DNA of 64,000 bases from Paraphoma chrysanthemicola (GCA_020744225.1 JAGMWG010000004.1:1736001-1800000), one strand, 5' to 3'. Shown: positions 44,729 through 54,773, counted from the stretch's first letter. Numbers and translations: made by a program. Notes: a model not told the origin generated them from the letters alone.

Positions 44729-46044
44729 ATGAAACTCAATCTTGCCGTCGCTGCACTAGTTGGCAGTATCTCTGCCAGAGGCTTCGAGACTGATGTCCTC
44801 GCAAAGAAAGGCCTTGACAATCTGTGGCTCGACGTTGCCAAGAATCCAGAGAGCTACTCGACCACATGTAACCAGAGAACCGTTGCCCGGCGTCGAGAAT
44901 GGTAAGTCGTGCAAATTCGCATAAGCGGTGTCTCGACTAAGTCATCAACAGGTCGCAATTGAAGAAATACGAGAAGCTCAACTACATCGAGGCTGTTCAA
45001 TGTCTCGGCACAAAGAAGGCCAGAACACCAGCTGCGGTTGCTGCTGGCGCTAAGACGAGATACGATGACTTCGTTGTCACGCACATTCTGTTGACTCATG
45101 TCACTCACGGAAATGTCAGGCGGCTATGCAAATTGCACAATGTTTTTGAAACAGACACTGATATTTTCCAGGGTAATTTTCTATCGTGGCATCGATATTA
45201 CATGTGGGCATACGAGCAAACATTAAGGAACGAATGCGGATATAAAGGATATCTGCCTTACTACAACTGGGCGTACTGGGCCGACAATCCAAAGGGCTCC
45301 CCTCTCCTCGACGGCAGTGCAACAAGCATCTCTGGGGACGGAGAATACGTACCCGGAAGAAACTTCACATGCGTTCCTAACCCAGGTCGCTGCTTTGTAG
45401 AAGTCCCCGCCGGGTCTGGCGGCGGCTGCGTAACCTCTGGACCATTCAAAAAGTACGTCTTCCTGCACCACCACACTACGTCTATGACTTAGCATACTCA
45501 CATCAACAATAGCTGGAACGTCAATCTCGGCCCCATATCTTCTCTCGACACCACCGTCCCGCCCAATCCCTCTCCCGATGGCCTAGGTTACAACCCACGC
45601 TGCATCAAACGCGACATATCCACGCGTTCCTCGTCCGAAACTTCTGATGCCGCCATAGCCGCTCTGATCACCACTTCCCCAAACATTTCCACTTTCCAAG
45701 ACACTTTGCAGAACCCCGAGCCAGGCAAACTCCGCATCCATCTCGGCGGCCACAACACGATCGGTGGGGACGCTGGGTCCGATTTCTACAATTCGCCATC
45801 TGATCCGTACTTTTGGTTTCACCACGCGCAGGTCGATCGCGTGTGGTGGACGTGGCAGAATCAGGATTTGGAGAAGAGGAGGTGGACGATTGCCGGGACG
45901 TTGACGTTCTTGAATCAACCACCGACCAGAAATGCGACGTTAGATGATGAGATGACCATGGGGGAGTGGTTGGGATTTGGAAACATCACGATAAGGGAGG
46001 CAGGGAGTTCGTTGGCCGGGGTGTTTTGTTATGTGTATGAATGA
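44729..46044 (+). CDS. Secreted short tyrosinase / catechol oxidase-like enzyme
   Basis: Four exons: 44729-44901, 44952-45114, 45172-45452 and 45513-46044, 382 aa. The N-terminus MKLNLAVAALVGSISA is a plausible signal peptide. CuA ligands are H102 (VVTHILL), H110 (VTHGN) and H119 (FLSWHRYY); CuB ligands are H282 and H286 (IHLGGHN) and H310 (DPYFWFHHAQVD). The protein ends soon after CuB, so it lacks the C-terminal lid domain that keeps long tyrosinases latent, as in the short secreted fungal group. No Cys-x-His thioether motif is visible near CuA. It oxidises phenols or catechols, possibly in pigment formation or detoxification; monophenolase activity cannot be predicted. Intron 2 (45115-45171) is stop-free and 3n; removing it gives HGNGNFLSWHR, the spacing expected in the family. 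Confidence 0.9.
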
Positions 46045-46192
46045 GATGCTAAAGTTGGGATGACAAAAGATATTGGAATGGAGAGATGAATTTTGAAGGC
46101 GATCACGATGAGAAACTTCGATTCGAGCATTTTTACCCTGACATCAACGCCGCTGAATGCTTATGTGGTATCGTAACATACACCGTCTACCT

Positions 46193-48532
46193 CTAGCTCC
46201 ACAGTCTTAACGTCCCGTCGGCTCCAGCACTAACACACCACGGCTCTCGCGGATGCCAATCCAAGTCCATGACACCAAGTCTGCTCTTGACCTTGTGTCC
46301 GCGCAGTACCTTCAACGGCACGATTGTCGCATTCTCCATCAAATCGCCCACAACCTTGCCGTGGAAGATCTGCAGACTGCCATCATCACTGGCATCAGCA
46401 AAGAGCGGTAGGCCGCCCTGATGGAACTTGACAGCACGAATAGCTTCCTTGTGGAACCGAAGCGTCTTGTAAGGCTTGGTGGATAGATCGAGGTCGTGCC
46501 AAAGCAGTCGCTTGTCGTATGTACCGACGATGATGTTGTCACCGCCGGGATGGACGTCGATGGAGGAGATCCATTTCGCGCCGGGTTGTAGAATCTTGAC
46601 AAGCTCTTGCTTGGCGAGATCGTAGCTGCGGATGGTGTTGCGGGTGGCGACGAAGAAGATGGCTTTTGAGGGGTGGAATTGGGCAGTTTGTGCGATACCT
46701 TTGAGGCGGCGGAAGGGTAGTTGAGTGAGATGCTTGGAAACGGTGTGAATGGCGACTGCGGTGCTTTGACCGCGGGGCGAGACAGTTGCGAAGTAGTCGC
46801 CTCGCCTGTGCCAGTTGATGATCTTGACAGCTGAGCGGACCTCAATCTGGATGAGTATTCCCTTGTTTTCCAGCCGTGATCCCGGACGGCTCCATTTGCC
46901 GGGTGATTGCTTTGGTTCGCCGGTCGTTGTGGTTGAAGGCTTGGACGTCGCGTAGCCCCATCCTGCATCGAGCACATCGCGGCTGCTTTGCTCGACGTCG
47001 GGAGATAGTAAAGTGAACGGTATGATCAAGTAAACATGCTCCCCAGCGGCAGCGGCCAGGATCGAGGCGTCCTTAGTCGGCCTCCATTGTACAGCATCCA
47101 CAGCTTCTTCATCCGCTAGCTTCGCGTTCCACACCTCTCGCCCAGTGAGCAGCTCCCATACCCGTACGTAACCGTCGTCGCCTCCACTGGCAACAAAGAT
47201 TCCCTGAGGATCAATGGATACGCAGCGAATGCGTCCTTCTTTCCCTCTGAATATGGCTGCCGTTGTGGTCGGAAATGGTTTCAAGTCTTCTGGGTCAGGT
47301 AACTTCGGTAATAATGATTCCGGGTCGATGTTCAGTCGATTCCGTCGCACACGAGGTGCCAAGTACAGATCCAAACTCCGCTCGAAGCGTTCTTTGACAA
47401 AGGTTTCGTAGCCAGGAACCTTGCGCAAAGCCTCATAATTCTTTGGCAAGAACTCCTTTTCTCGATCCTCCTCGTCTGTCTGGAGCCACGCCTCTTGCTC
47501 GGCCTTGTCTGGTAAATACTCAGCCGGAGGGTGATAGCTGGCTTCGTAGCCTGGCGGCGGTAGCTTAGGAGCAGGAATGTGCATTGAGTGTTCTGGTCTC
47601 GGCTTCTCGTCCGCCCATACATCGTAGTGGATCTGCTCTTCTTCCTCTTCTTCCTCTGGTGGCTTATAAGGTTTTATGCGACCTTCCCTGATTGCCTTGA
47701 CAATCTTCATGACGCGCTTCGCTTCGTGCTTGGAGGGAATGAATCGTCGTTTCGGCTCAGGAGCGGCGCTCAGTGGCATAATCTCCTCCCTGCCAGAGAA
47801 GTACGCCACCATTTCTGGGTAAGGATCATATCCATCTTCTACAACCTCATTTCTTGTGAGCTTCTTCAAGACCTGCAGCTCTTCCTCGGAGAGATTCAAG
47901 GGCTTGCCAGTGGCGGGATCTGTTAAACCAGTCCAGCCTTTAGGTATGTCAATGCTGTCCAGCAGAGCATCCAGTGCCTCGCCCTTGGCTGGGCGCATGA
48001 TCTTCTTGCCGTTGATGTCATAGCCAATGTGGGGGTACTCGTCGTAGTACGTCAGAGGTATGTTTCCAATCGTATTCGTTGCTTCGGCATCGGAATCATC
48101 GGACTCGTAGACGGGGTCAATTTCTTTGTACAGGTAGCGGACCTGGCCGTGCGCATCGGTGGTGATGGTGTAATTCGGCTTGAGATCCTCGTCCTGTTCG
48201 TCCAACTCGCCGTTTGTGCCGTTCTCTAGCTCCAGATATGCTGCCGTCCCAGATTTTCGCTGCATCGAGCCTTCTGAGGTATTGAGTTTGCGCATTTGCT
48301 CGCGGATCTCTTCTTCCTCGTCGCCTGACTCGCCTTCTTCCTCATCTTCATCTGAAAGCCCCTCATATATACTACTTGCGTCGGTATCATCTTGCTCGTC
48401 TTCGGCTTCGGAATCGTCCTCTGAATGCGACAGGATTCCTTCGAGCAGACCATCCGCCAGTTCTTCGTCCGACTCACTGTCCACGGGCGCGGGCTTCGTC
48501 ACTACCTTCCTCTTGCGCGGATTGACAGACAT
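46193..48532 (-). CDS. ERB1: Ribosome biogenesis protein ERB1 (BOP1 homologue)
   Basis: A single exon of 779 aa from the ATG at 48532 (AAAATGTCT context); an in-frame ATG 27 codons upstream is less likely because the extra residues have no family character. Order: basic nuclear-signal patch PRKRKVV, a long acidic segment, the BOP1 N-terminal domain (IGYDINGKKIMRP, LTRNEVVEDGYDPYPEMVAYFSG, FIPSKHEAKRVMKIVKAIREG) and a C-terminal WD40 propeller (CVSIDPQGIFVASGGDDGYVRVWEL and later DWHPREPWCVSAGADGTLRLWS). Erb1 with Nop7/Pes1 and Ytm1/Wdr12 forms the PeBoW complex needed for 27S pre-rRNA processing and 60S assembly in the nucleolus. It is divergent from PRP5 over a 272-bp shared promoter. Confidence 0.96.
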   Translation of the reverse strand: MSVNPRKRKVVTKPAPVDSESDEELADGLLEGILSHSEDDSEAEDEQDDTDASSIYEGLSDEDEEEGESGDEEEEIREQMRKLNTSEGSMQRKSGTAAYLELENGTNGELDEQDEDLKPNYTITTDAHGQVRYLYKEIDPVYESDDSDAEATNTIGNIPLTYYDEYPHIGYDINGKKIMRPAKGEALDALLDSIDIPKGWTGLTDPATGKPLNLSEEELQVLKKLTRNEVVEDGYDPYPEMVAYFSGREEIMPLSAAPEPKRRFIPSKHEAKRVMKIVKAIREGRIKPYKPPEEEEEEEQIHYDVWADEKPRPEHSMHIPAPKLPPPGYEASYHPPAEYLPDKAEQEAWLQTDEEDREKEFLPKNYEALRKVPGYETFVKERFERSLDLYLAPRVRRNRLNIDPESLLPKLPDPEDLKPFPTTTAAIFRGKEGRIRCVSIDPQGIFVASGGDDGYVRVWELLTGREVWNAKLADEEAVDAVQWRPTKDASILAAAAGEHVYLIIPFTLLSPDVEQSSRDVLDAGWGYATSKPSTTTTGEPKQSPGKWSRPGSRLENKGILIQIEVRSAVKIINWHRRGDYFATVSPRGQSTAVAIHTVSKHLTQLPFRRLKGIAQTAQFHPSKAIFFVATRNTIRSYDLAKQELVKILQPGAKWISSIDVHPGGDNIIVGTYDKRLLWHDLDLSTKPYKTLRFHKEAIRAVKFHQGGLPLFADASDDGSLQIFHGKVVGDLMENATIVPLKVLRGHKVKSRLGVMDLDWHPREPWCVSAGADGTLRLWS

Positions 48533-48583
48533 TTTGGCGCAAAAGTGAAAATGGGCACACTTTCCTGTCAAGTCGCTGTTTCT

Positions 48584-48592
48584 AAATTTTTT
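48584..48592 (-). promoter_or_regulatory. RRPE-like A/T element upstream of ERB1
   Basis: On the minus strand this reads AAAAAATTT, close to the RRPE element (AAAAWTTTT) found upstream of ribosome-biogenesis genes in yeasts. It lies about 50 bp upstream of the ERB1 ATG. The match is imperfect. Confidence 0.35.
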
Positions 48593-48614
48593 GGATTTCG
48601 GCGCTTGGGCCATA

Positions 48615-48649
48615 GCGCGCTAGACAGGGATGGCACTGGTCTAGCGCGC
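48615..48649. repeat. 11-bp perfect inverted repeat in ERB1/PRP5 promoter
   Basis: Left arm GCGCGCTAGAC (48615-48625) and right arm GTCTAGCGCGC (48639-48649) are exact reverse complements separated by 13 bp. The left arm sits in a 10-bp palindrome TAGCGCGCTA (48613-48622). It is near the middle of the 272-bp divergent promoter. Confidence 0.85.
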
Positions 48650-48804
48650 CAAGAGCAACCCCATCTTTTGCTGCAGGTGCAACTCACCTCGACACAATCT
48701 TGCACTCACCTGGTCAACCCCTCAACCACACAAGCACCGCCGCAGTCGACTCTCTGGGACCGCCGCCTGCACTGATCTCACCCAGTAACGCACCACGAAG
48801 CGAC

Positions 48805-51800
48805 ATGGCGACGCGCCACGCTGATAGCTCAAGGTACGACCGCGACCGTGACCGAGGACGATACTCGCCCCGCCGCCCGCGCTCGAGGACTCCTCCACCC
48901 CGCCGTGACCGCTCGCGGGATCGCTACGGAGATCGCTATGGCGGCGACCGCTATGGAGGTGGACGTGGCCGCGATGACCGAGACCGTGTGAGGGATCGAG
49001 ACAGACGCGGTGGTGACCGCCGTGATGATCGCCGAGAACGCGATGTCCCTCGTCGCTCACGTTCACCCCACCGCCGCGACAGGTCACGAGACCGCTACAC
49101 CGACCGCTACCGACGAGACCGCGACGATGACCGGGACAGGCGCCGCCGCTCAACGTCGCGCCGCCCCGGCTCGTCCCGTGCGTCCGCAACACCCGCCCGC
49201 GATGTCGAGCGCGAGCGTCCCGCTCCCCGTGACGATAGGAAAGTTGATCCAGAGAAGCAGAAACAAGACAAACTCGCTGAGCGCGCTGCTAAGCTTGCCG
49301 AGTGGAAGAAACGCAACGCCGAGCGCCTTGCGAAAGAGAAGGCCGACACACCTTCCACCGCAGCATCACCCATCGGCACCGCTCCTACTACTCCCGCTGT
49401 GGTCGCTACTCCGCCCGCCAGTGACGAAACAAAGACAGAGACACCAAAGGCTAAGGTCCCATCGAAGAGTACTGCTGAGAAGTCTAAGCAGAAGCTTCCC
49501 GAGAAGTCCAACTTCAAGCTTGACGAGTCCGCTGCTGCCCGTCCGCTGCTGGCCAAGCCTGCTGGCAAGCCAGTCAACACTGCTGTCACTAGTATGTTTG
49601 CACATGCCGACTTTACTCGTTCACCAGTACTGACCCCAATAGATCGCTCTGCTGTCCAGCCATCCAAGGCTAACGGTAACATCGGCTCGTTCGGCCTCAA
49701 GGCTAAGACCACAACAGAAGAGGAGACCTCTCGCAAAGCACTGCTCGATGACGATGTCGACACCGGAAAGCGCAAGCTCCAGGCACTTCCTGTCTTCACC
49801 TCGAACGATGATGAACACGAGCTCACCGCGGACGCTGAAGAAGACGGTGCCATGAGCGACTTTAATAGCGACGACAACGAGGCGACCGCTGAACAGCAAG
49901 CCCAACTCGAGAAGCGTCGTGCAGAGATCGCAAGCGCTCAGGCTGCGAGCAACGACGTCAATATGGAAGAAGTTCCCGCTGCCATCGACGCTGCCGACAA
50001 GATGGACATTGACGAAAATGCAGGCGCCGAGGAAGATGAGGTTGATCCTCTTGACGCTTTCATGGCAGATCTTTCCGAGCCGCAACCAACTTACCGAACC
50101 CAACAGGGTGTCACCATGTTCAGCGATGATCTCGAGACAGAGCAGACTGCGGTCCAGGGCGAAGATCTCATTGCTTTCCATGCCGCTAAGAAGAAGAAAA
50201 AGGAAGTGCCCACCATCAATCACGAGAAAGTTGAGTACGAGCCATTCCGCAAAGACTTCTACACTGAGCCCGCCGAAGTCTCCCAGATGACAGAAGAAGA
50301 AGTCTCAGATCTTCGCCATGAGCTTGATGGCATCAAAGTCAAGCCGGAAGATGTGCCCCGCCCTGTCAAGAAGTGGGCTCAGATGGGCCTGCTGCAAGCC
50401 ACTATGGACGTCTTCGGCAGAGTCCGTTACGACAGGCCGACGGCTATTCAGGCTCAAGCTATCCCCATTGCTGAGTCCGGTCGTGACCTTATCGGAGTTG
50501 CCAAGACGGGCTCCGGTAAGACACTTGCTTTTGGCATTCCCATGATCCGCCATATACTCGACCAACGCCCACTAAAGCCTTCTGATGGCCCGATCGGCCT
50601 CATCCTCGCTCCTACTCGTGAGCTCGCACTGCAGATCGTGACTGAGCTGAAGCCCTTCCTCAGTGCATCTGGCATCACCATCAAATGTGCATATGGTGGC
50701 CAGCCGATCTCTGACCAAATTGCAATGATCAAGCGTGGTGGCATTCACGTCCTTTGTGCGACTGCTGGGCGATTGATTGATCTGCTTCAGAGCAACTCAG
50801 GTCGTGTCCTCAACTTCCGCCGTATCACATACGTTGTACTTGATGAAGCCGATCGCATGTTCGACATGGGCTTTGAGCCACAAGTGATGAAGATTTTGGC
50901 GAATATTCGCCCAGATCGTCAGACGATTCTATTCTCGGCTACGTTCCCAAAGAACATGGCTGTACTCGCTCGTAAGGCTTTAAACAAGCCGGCTGAAGTG
51001 ATCATTGGCGGACGTAGCAAGGTTCCAGACTCCATTCAACAGGAAATCAGGATTGTCCCGCCCTCCTACGAGGCAAAGGTCAAGAAGCTCCTTCTTCACC
51101 TCGGCCAAGTGTTCTCTGAAAATGAGAACACCCAAGTCTTGATTTTCACAGAGCGACAGGAGACGGCTGAAGATCTTCTGTCCAAGCTGTTCAAGGCTAA
51201 GTATTCTGCGACTAACACAATTCATGGTGCGAAAGATCAGACTGATCGCAATGAAGCGATCAACGATTTCAAGCAGGGTGTTCTAGCAATCCTCATCGCC
51301 ACTTCGGTCGCTGCTCGTGGTCTCGATGTTCCGGGGCTGGACATGGTGTACAACTTTGACTGCCCAACCCATCTTGAAGACTACGTGCACCGTTGCGGTC
51401 GTACAGGTCGCGCTGGTAACAAAGGCCGAGCTGTGACTATGATCGAGAGCCCTGGCCAGGAGCGATTTGCGGTCCATGTCGTCAAAGCTCTCAAAGAGAG
51501 CGGCGCCGAGGTTCCCAAAGAACTTGAGGCTATGGCCAACTTGTTTCACGAGAAGACCAAGTCTGGCGAAGAGAAATACTTTGGTGGTGGGTTTGGTGGT
51601 AAGGGCCTTGACAAACTGGACGCGGCGCGCGCCTTGGAGAAGAAACGCGAGAAGCGTGCTCTCAATATCGACGATGCTGATGACAGCGAAGAGGATGTGC
51701 TACCTCCAATCAAGGGAACGGAGGTAGCTGGTCCTGGTATCGTCATCGCCAAACCAGAAGGAGGCGAAGCCGCTCCCGAGGATCCCGAAAACGTGCCTAG

Positions 51801-52353
51801 CTGGATGAAGATTCTGAATAAGGGCATCTCAGTCAACAAGACCGAGCGTGCTGCGCCCGTCAACCCTGGCAAGCCCATGACGGCCAAGGAGCGCGCCATG
51901 GCTGCTGCAAAGAGGATCGATGGCAACCTCAGCAAGAAGGGTACTATCCATGCCGGCCAACCCATCGATAACAAGGGCCCAGATGCCGGCTTGTACCATT
52001 CTACCATCGAGATCAACGACTTCCCGCAGAAGGCTCGCTGGGCTGTCACGAACCGCACCAACGTTGCGAAGATCTTGGACGCGACCGGTGTCTCTATCAC
52101 TACCAAGGGCAATTACTACGCGCCCCCGAAAGAACCTGGAGGTATATATAAGAAGGCTTTATCTTCCTCGAAGCACTCTAAATCTGTCACAGAAACCGAA
52201 CTTCCCAAGCTATACATTCTCGTCGAAGGAGATACCGAGAACATAGTCACACAGGCGATGCAAGAGCTCACACGACTCTTGCGCGAAGGTACACTGGCAG
52301 CGGAGGAGTCGGGCGCCCCTCGGGGAGCGACGGGAAGATACCAAGTCGTTTGA
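48805..52353 (+). CDS. PRP5: DEAD-box pre-mRNA splicing helicase PRP5
   Basis: One long frame from the ATG at 48805 (open upstream only through non-ATG codons). A probable 51-nt intron at 49592-49642 (GTATGT donor, CTGAC branch, AATAG acceptor) is stop-free; with it removed the protein is 1165 aa, otherwise 1182 aa. The N-terminus is RS/RD/RG-rich (about 120 residues), followed by a Lys/Glu-rich coiled coil and acidic region with the DPLDAFM motif typical of Prp5. The helicase core has AKTGSGKT, PTRELALQ, DEAD, SAT, ARGLDVPG and HRCGRTGRAG. A C-terminal KH-like part follows. Prp5 uses ATP to stabilise U2 snRNP on the branch site and proofreads that pairing; this makes it a functional partner of the Cus2-like protein encoded at 1.0-2.1 kb. 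Confidence 0.95.
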   Translation: MATRHADSSRYDRDRDRGRYSPRRPRSRTPPPRRDRSRDRYGDRYGGDRYGGGRGRDDRDRVRDRDRRGGDRRDDRRERDVPRRSRSPHRRDRSRDRYTDRYRRDRDDDRDRRRRSTSRRPGSSRASATPARDVERERPAPRDDRKVDPEKQKQDKLAERAAKLAEWKKRNAERLAKEKADTPSTAASPIGTAPTTPAVVATPPASDETKTETPKAKVPSKSTAEKSKQKLPEKSNFKLDESAAARPLLAKPAGKPVNTAVTSMFAHADFTRSPVLTPIDRSAVQPSKANGNIGSFGLKAKTTTEEETSRKALLDDDVDTGKRKLQALPVFTSNDDEHELTADAEEDGAMSDFNSDDNEATAEQQAQLEKRRAEIASAQAASNDVNMEEVPAAIDAADKMDIDENAGAEEDEVDPLDAFMADLSEPQPTYRTQQGVTMFSDDLETEQTAVQGEDLIAFHAAKKKKKEVPTINHEKVEYEPFRKDFYTEPAEVSQMTEEEVSDLRHELDGIKVKPEDVPRPVKKWAQMGLLQATMDVFGRVRYDRPTAIQAQAIPIAESGRDLIGVAKTGSGKTLAFGIPMIRHILDQRPLKPSDGPIGLILAPTRELALQIVTELKPFLSASGITIKCAYGGQPISDQIAMIKRGGIHVLCATAGRLIDLLQSNSGRVLNFRRITYVVLDEADRMFDMGFEPQVMKILANIRPDRQTILFSATFPKNMAVLARKALNKPAEVIIGGRSKVPDSIQQEIRIVPPSYEAKVKKLLLHLGQVFSENENTQVLIFTERQETAEDLLSKLFKAKYSATNTIHGAKDQTDRNEAINDFKQGVLAILIATSVAARGLDVPGLDMVYNFDCPTHLEDYVHRCGRTGRAGNKGRAVTMIESPGQERFAVHVVKALKESGAEVPKELEAMANLFHEKTKSGEEKYFGGGFGGKGLDKLDAARALEKKREKRALNIDDADDSEEDVLPPIKGTEVAGPGIVIAKPEGGEAAPEDPENVPSWMKILNKGISVNKTERAAPVNPGKPMTAKERAMAAAKRIDGNLSKKGTIHAGQPIDNKGPDAGLYHSTIEINDFPQKARWAVTNRTNVAKILDATGVSITTKGNYYAPPKEPGGIYKKALSSSKHSKSVTETELPKLYILVEGDTENIVTQAMQELTRLLREGTLAAEESGAPRGATGRYQVV

Positions 52354-53247
52354 GCTTGACTCTCTTTGGTCAGGGTATGTACTATAGAGTATCAGCACAT
52401 GGTCTCGTCAACCTGTGTCGTCACTCTTCCCCTCCCTTTGCCGTGAATGTTTGCTTCTTTGGTTTAACCTTATGGAGCACCGGCGTTTCTCCGCGAGCGC
52501 CAAAACTTGTAGTAGTGTTGGGGGACTTCATACCTCCCCATAGCTACCACATCATACCTTGAATGTAAGTAGTACCCGCACTCCTCTATGTAATACCACT
52601 GATCACCGCCGTCTCGTCGCAGGTACCATACTTTTCAAATCGACGAAGGCCAACTTCATGGCTCTCCCCACAACTTGCATATGGAACGGCGCAATGCGAA
52701 TGGACTCGATTTACAAGCATGTCAATCGACAACAGGCTCGAGGAAGCACGTGCATTTGAAGGGCTATGGTTGCACCAGCTTAAAATAACCGAATAATCAA
52801 TCAACTCCACAACAACTTTCCTGCTGCCTCGCTACTCATTTCTCAAATCCCTGTATCGCGCCGGGACGTTCTCACGTCTCAGCGCATGCCACAAAAGCAG
52901 CTGCGGTTGTGTTGCTAATGTTACAGTGCATCTTATCTGCTATTCATAGGACTCCCATGTCGTCCTTCGCATGACCGTGCTGATGTTACTACATCGCTTC
53001 CTGAATCGTGAGGTACATGTACACAGCCATTCTGACAATCTGCTTTCAGCAACCCCTTGCTGTTTCAAGCCACATCATCAACAACGTGCGCAAGCGCCTA
53101 CAGACCCAAACGTCGGCCCGCATGGCCATGTGACGATCGCGCAGCATGCCGCAAAAGTGCTGCTATTCATATGCACGAGGCATGCGGCGCGGGTATTGCT
53201 TGTATTGGTGGCCTCAGTTCTTGACCCTGTCTCGTTGGAGGAACATT
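52354..53247. other. Convergent intergenic region
   Basis: 894 bp between the PRP5 and PSF1 stop codons. It should hold both 3' UTRs; 894 bp is long for that, but the ORFs inside (up to 103 codons) have no protein character. Confidence 0.4.
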
Positions 53248-54061
53248 CTAGCTTAGTCGCTGAAGATAACCCTGAGCAATGAGGCGTTCGACATCCCCCT
53301 GGCGCACGTAGAATTGGCTGTTCTTGGTGAGTGTGATGGACCTGCCAACACATTAGTGTCGATCGATTGGTGGACCTAATCCTGCGGGAACAAGCGTTGT
53401 ATACACATACCCGTACTCCGTTTGGATCTCCCCTGCATCTTTCAGCACGCGCACGTCGATGAACAGATCGCGCGGCGGCTCAAGAGATCCGGTCAGATCG
53501 ATGTCTGTCCATTGGCCCTTGTACGCCGCAAGCAAATCGCTATACTGCCGCACATATTCCTCCTCTTCGGGACTCAGACTGCTTTCTTCCTTCTTTCCAC
53601 CCATGCCGCCTTCGCCTTCTTTGCCTGATCCGCTTTGCTCGAGCACGTCGACGCCGTCCCAGCAGTACCCTTCGAGCTTCTCGGCGCGGACTCTGTGGTA
53701 TGCGAGCAGGCACCGCTTGTTACGTCGCATGCAGAGGTGGTTGACGAGCAGGGCGCAGGCGGTAGAGGGGTCGGCGGAGGGATTGAATGAGGAGCCATAG
53801 GGAGCGAGGATGGAGGAGACGTCGCGATCAAGGTCGCGGACTTCACGGATGATGGTGCGCGAGAGGTCGGAGGCGTATGGGGGAAGATGAGGGAGGGATT
53901 GGATGCGTTTAGCATTTTGTACCTGTGCATATCAGCATTCATCTTGAGCTGATTCGGACCTCATAGGGCAGAACCGCAGTTTGCGACTTCTTAATATTTA
54001 GAGGCCTTGGGCTGCCTTGCGTAAAGCGACTTACCAGTTTATTTGCCGTTTCACCGTACAT
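53248..54061 (-). CDS. PSF1: GINS complex subunit PSF1
   Basis: Three exons: 54061-54035, 53922-53411 and 53341-53248, 210 aa, as expected for Psf1 (about 200 aa). Introns are 112 and 69 bp. The short first exon encodes MYGETANKL, the usual start of the family, and joins VQNAKRIQSLPHLPPY. Then come NKRCLLAYHRVRAEKLEGYCWDG, the Psf1 signature block YSDLLAAYKGQWTDIDLTGSLEPP and DLFIDVRVLKDAGEIQTEYG, and the B-domain SITLTKNSQFYVRQGDVERLIAQGYL from the last exon. GINS (Sld5-Psf1-Psf2-Psf3) joins Mcm2-7 and Cdc45 in the replicative helicase. The acidic loop with a glycine-rich run (GSGKEGEGGMGGKKEE) is an insertion relative to yeast. Three CGCGTC boxes occur upstream. Confidence 0.95.
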
Positions 54062-54773
54062 GATGAGCGAACTGGCCGTGCAGTGGTGCTTTATTCTCCT
54101 TCTAATTTGCACTATCTTCCGGCAACGCCTCGCTGGTGGGATAGACGCACAATCAAGTGTTTGTTGCACCCCGCGTCTGTGATTTGGTAGGCGCGTCCGC
54201 GTCGCGCTGGAAGGTGGGGCAACGCACGTCAAACTGCTGGTCCATGCTCTCGAGTCCAACCTCACCTCTCCTTCTGGGAATCCCTTTCTTCAACACCAAT
54301 CTTCAAGCCTCCAATCACGTCTTATAATCACTCTGCTTGGACGCCCACCAACATTTCGCAATCCGCCACCTCGCTTACGACGTTTGTTCCCGCGGCAGGA
54401 ACAGAATCCCGACACCGAAACCGCTTCCAGGAGTTTGTGAAGCATTGCAGCCAGGTCACGTACCCAGGCTGTAAGATCGGTTTCGCGACTTGATTCGATC
54501 GAACTTCCTAGAGCTGATAGTATGGATAGTTTATATGTTGATCTACATGCACAAATATCTACATACAGTACAACAAGAACGCCTGAAATGCAGCATGTGG
54601 GTGAAGCTTTTGCCCACCGAACGCCTTACACTGTCTCCCAAACATCATGGGGACAATGGATATTCATAACCCATGAACGCCACATCATGCGTGCTAAATA
54701 CAGAAAACGGGACCGCCTCGAACACAACCACCACACACATACATGACGATCGTGTGGTCAGGTCTATATGGGC
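54062..54773. other. Intergenic region: PSF1 promoter and HMG gene 3' UTR
   Basis: 712 bp. The PSF1-proximal 150 bp holds the CGCGTC cluster; the distal half is AT-richer and probably the HMG gene 3' UTR. Confidence 0.4.
54172..54203. promoter_or_regulatory. Cluster of three CGCGTC (MCB-like) boxes upstream of PSF1
   Basis: CGCGTC occurs at 54172-54177, 54192-54197 and 54198-54203, reading GACGCG towards PSF1, 111-142 bp upstream of its ATG. ACGCG is the core recognised by the MBF G1/S factor in yeasts. Confidence 0.45.

Noticed and set aside
38265..46044. Secondary-metabolite cluster (MFS transporter, bHLH factor, tyrosinase)
   Set aside because: No backbone enzyme (PKS, NRPS, terpene synthase) or other tailoring enzymes; the genes are separated by 1.6-1.7 kb gaps and face different directions.
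48533..48613. 27-residue N-terminal extension of ERB1
   Set aside because: The in-frame ATG at 48613 would place the start inside the shared promoter; the residues show no family character, while the ATG at 48532 has a better context.
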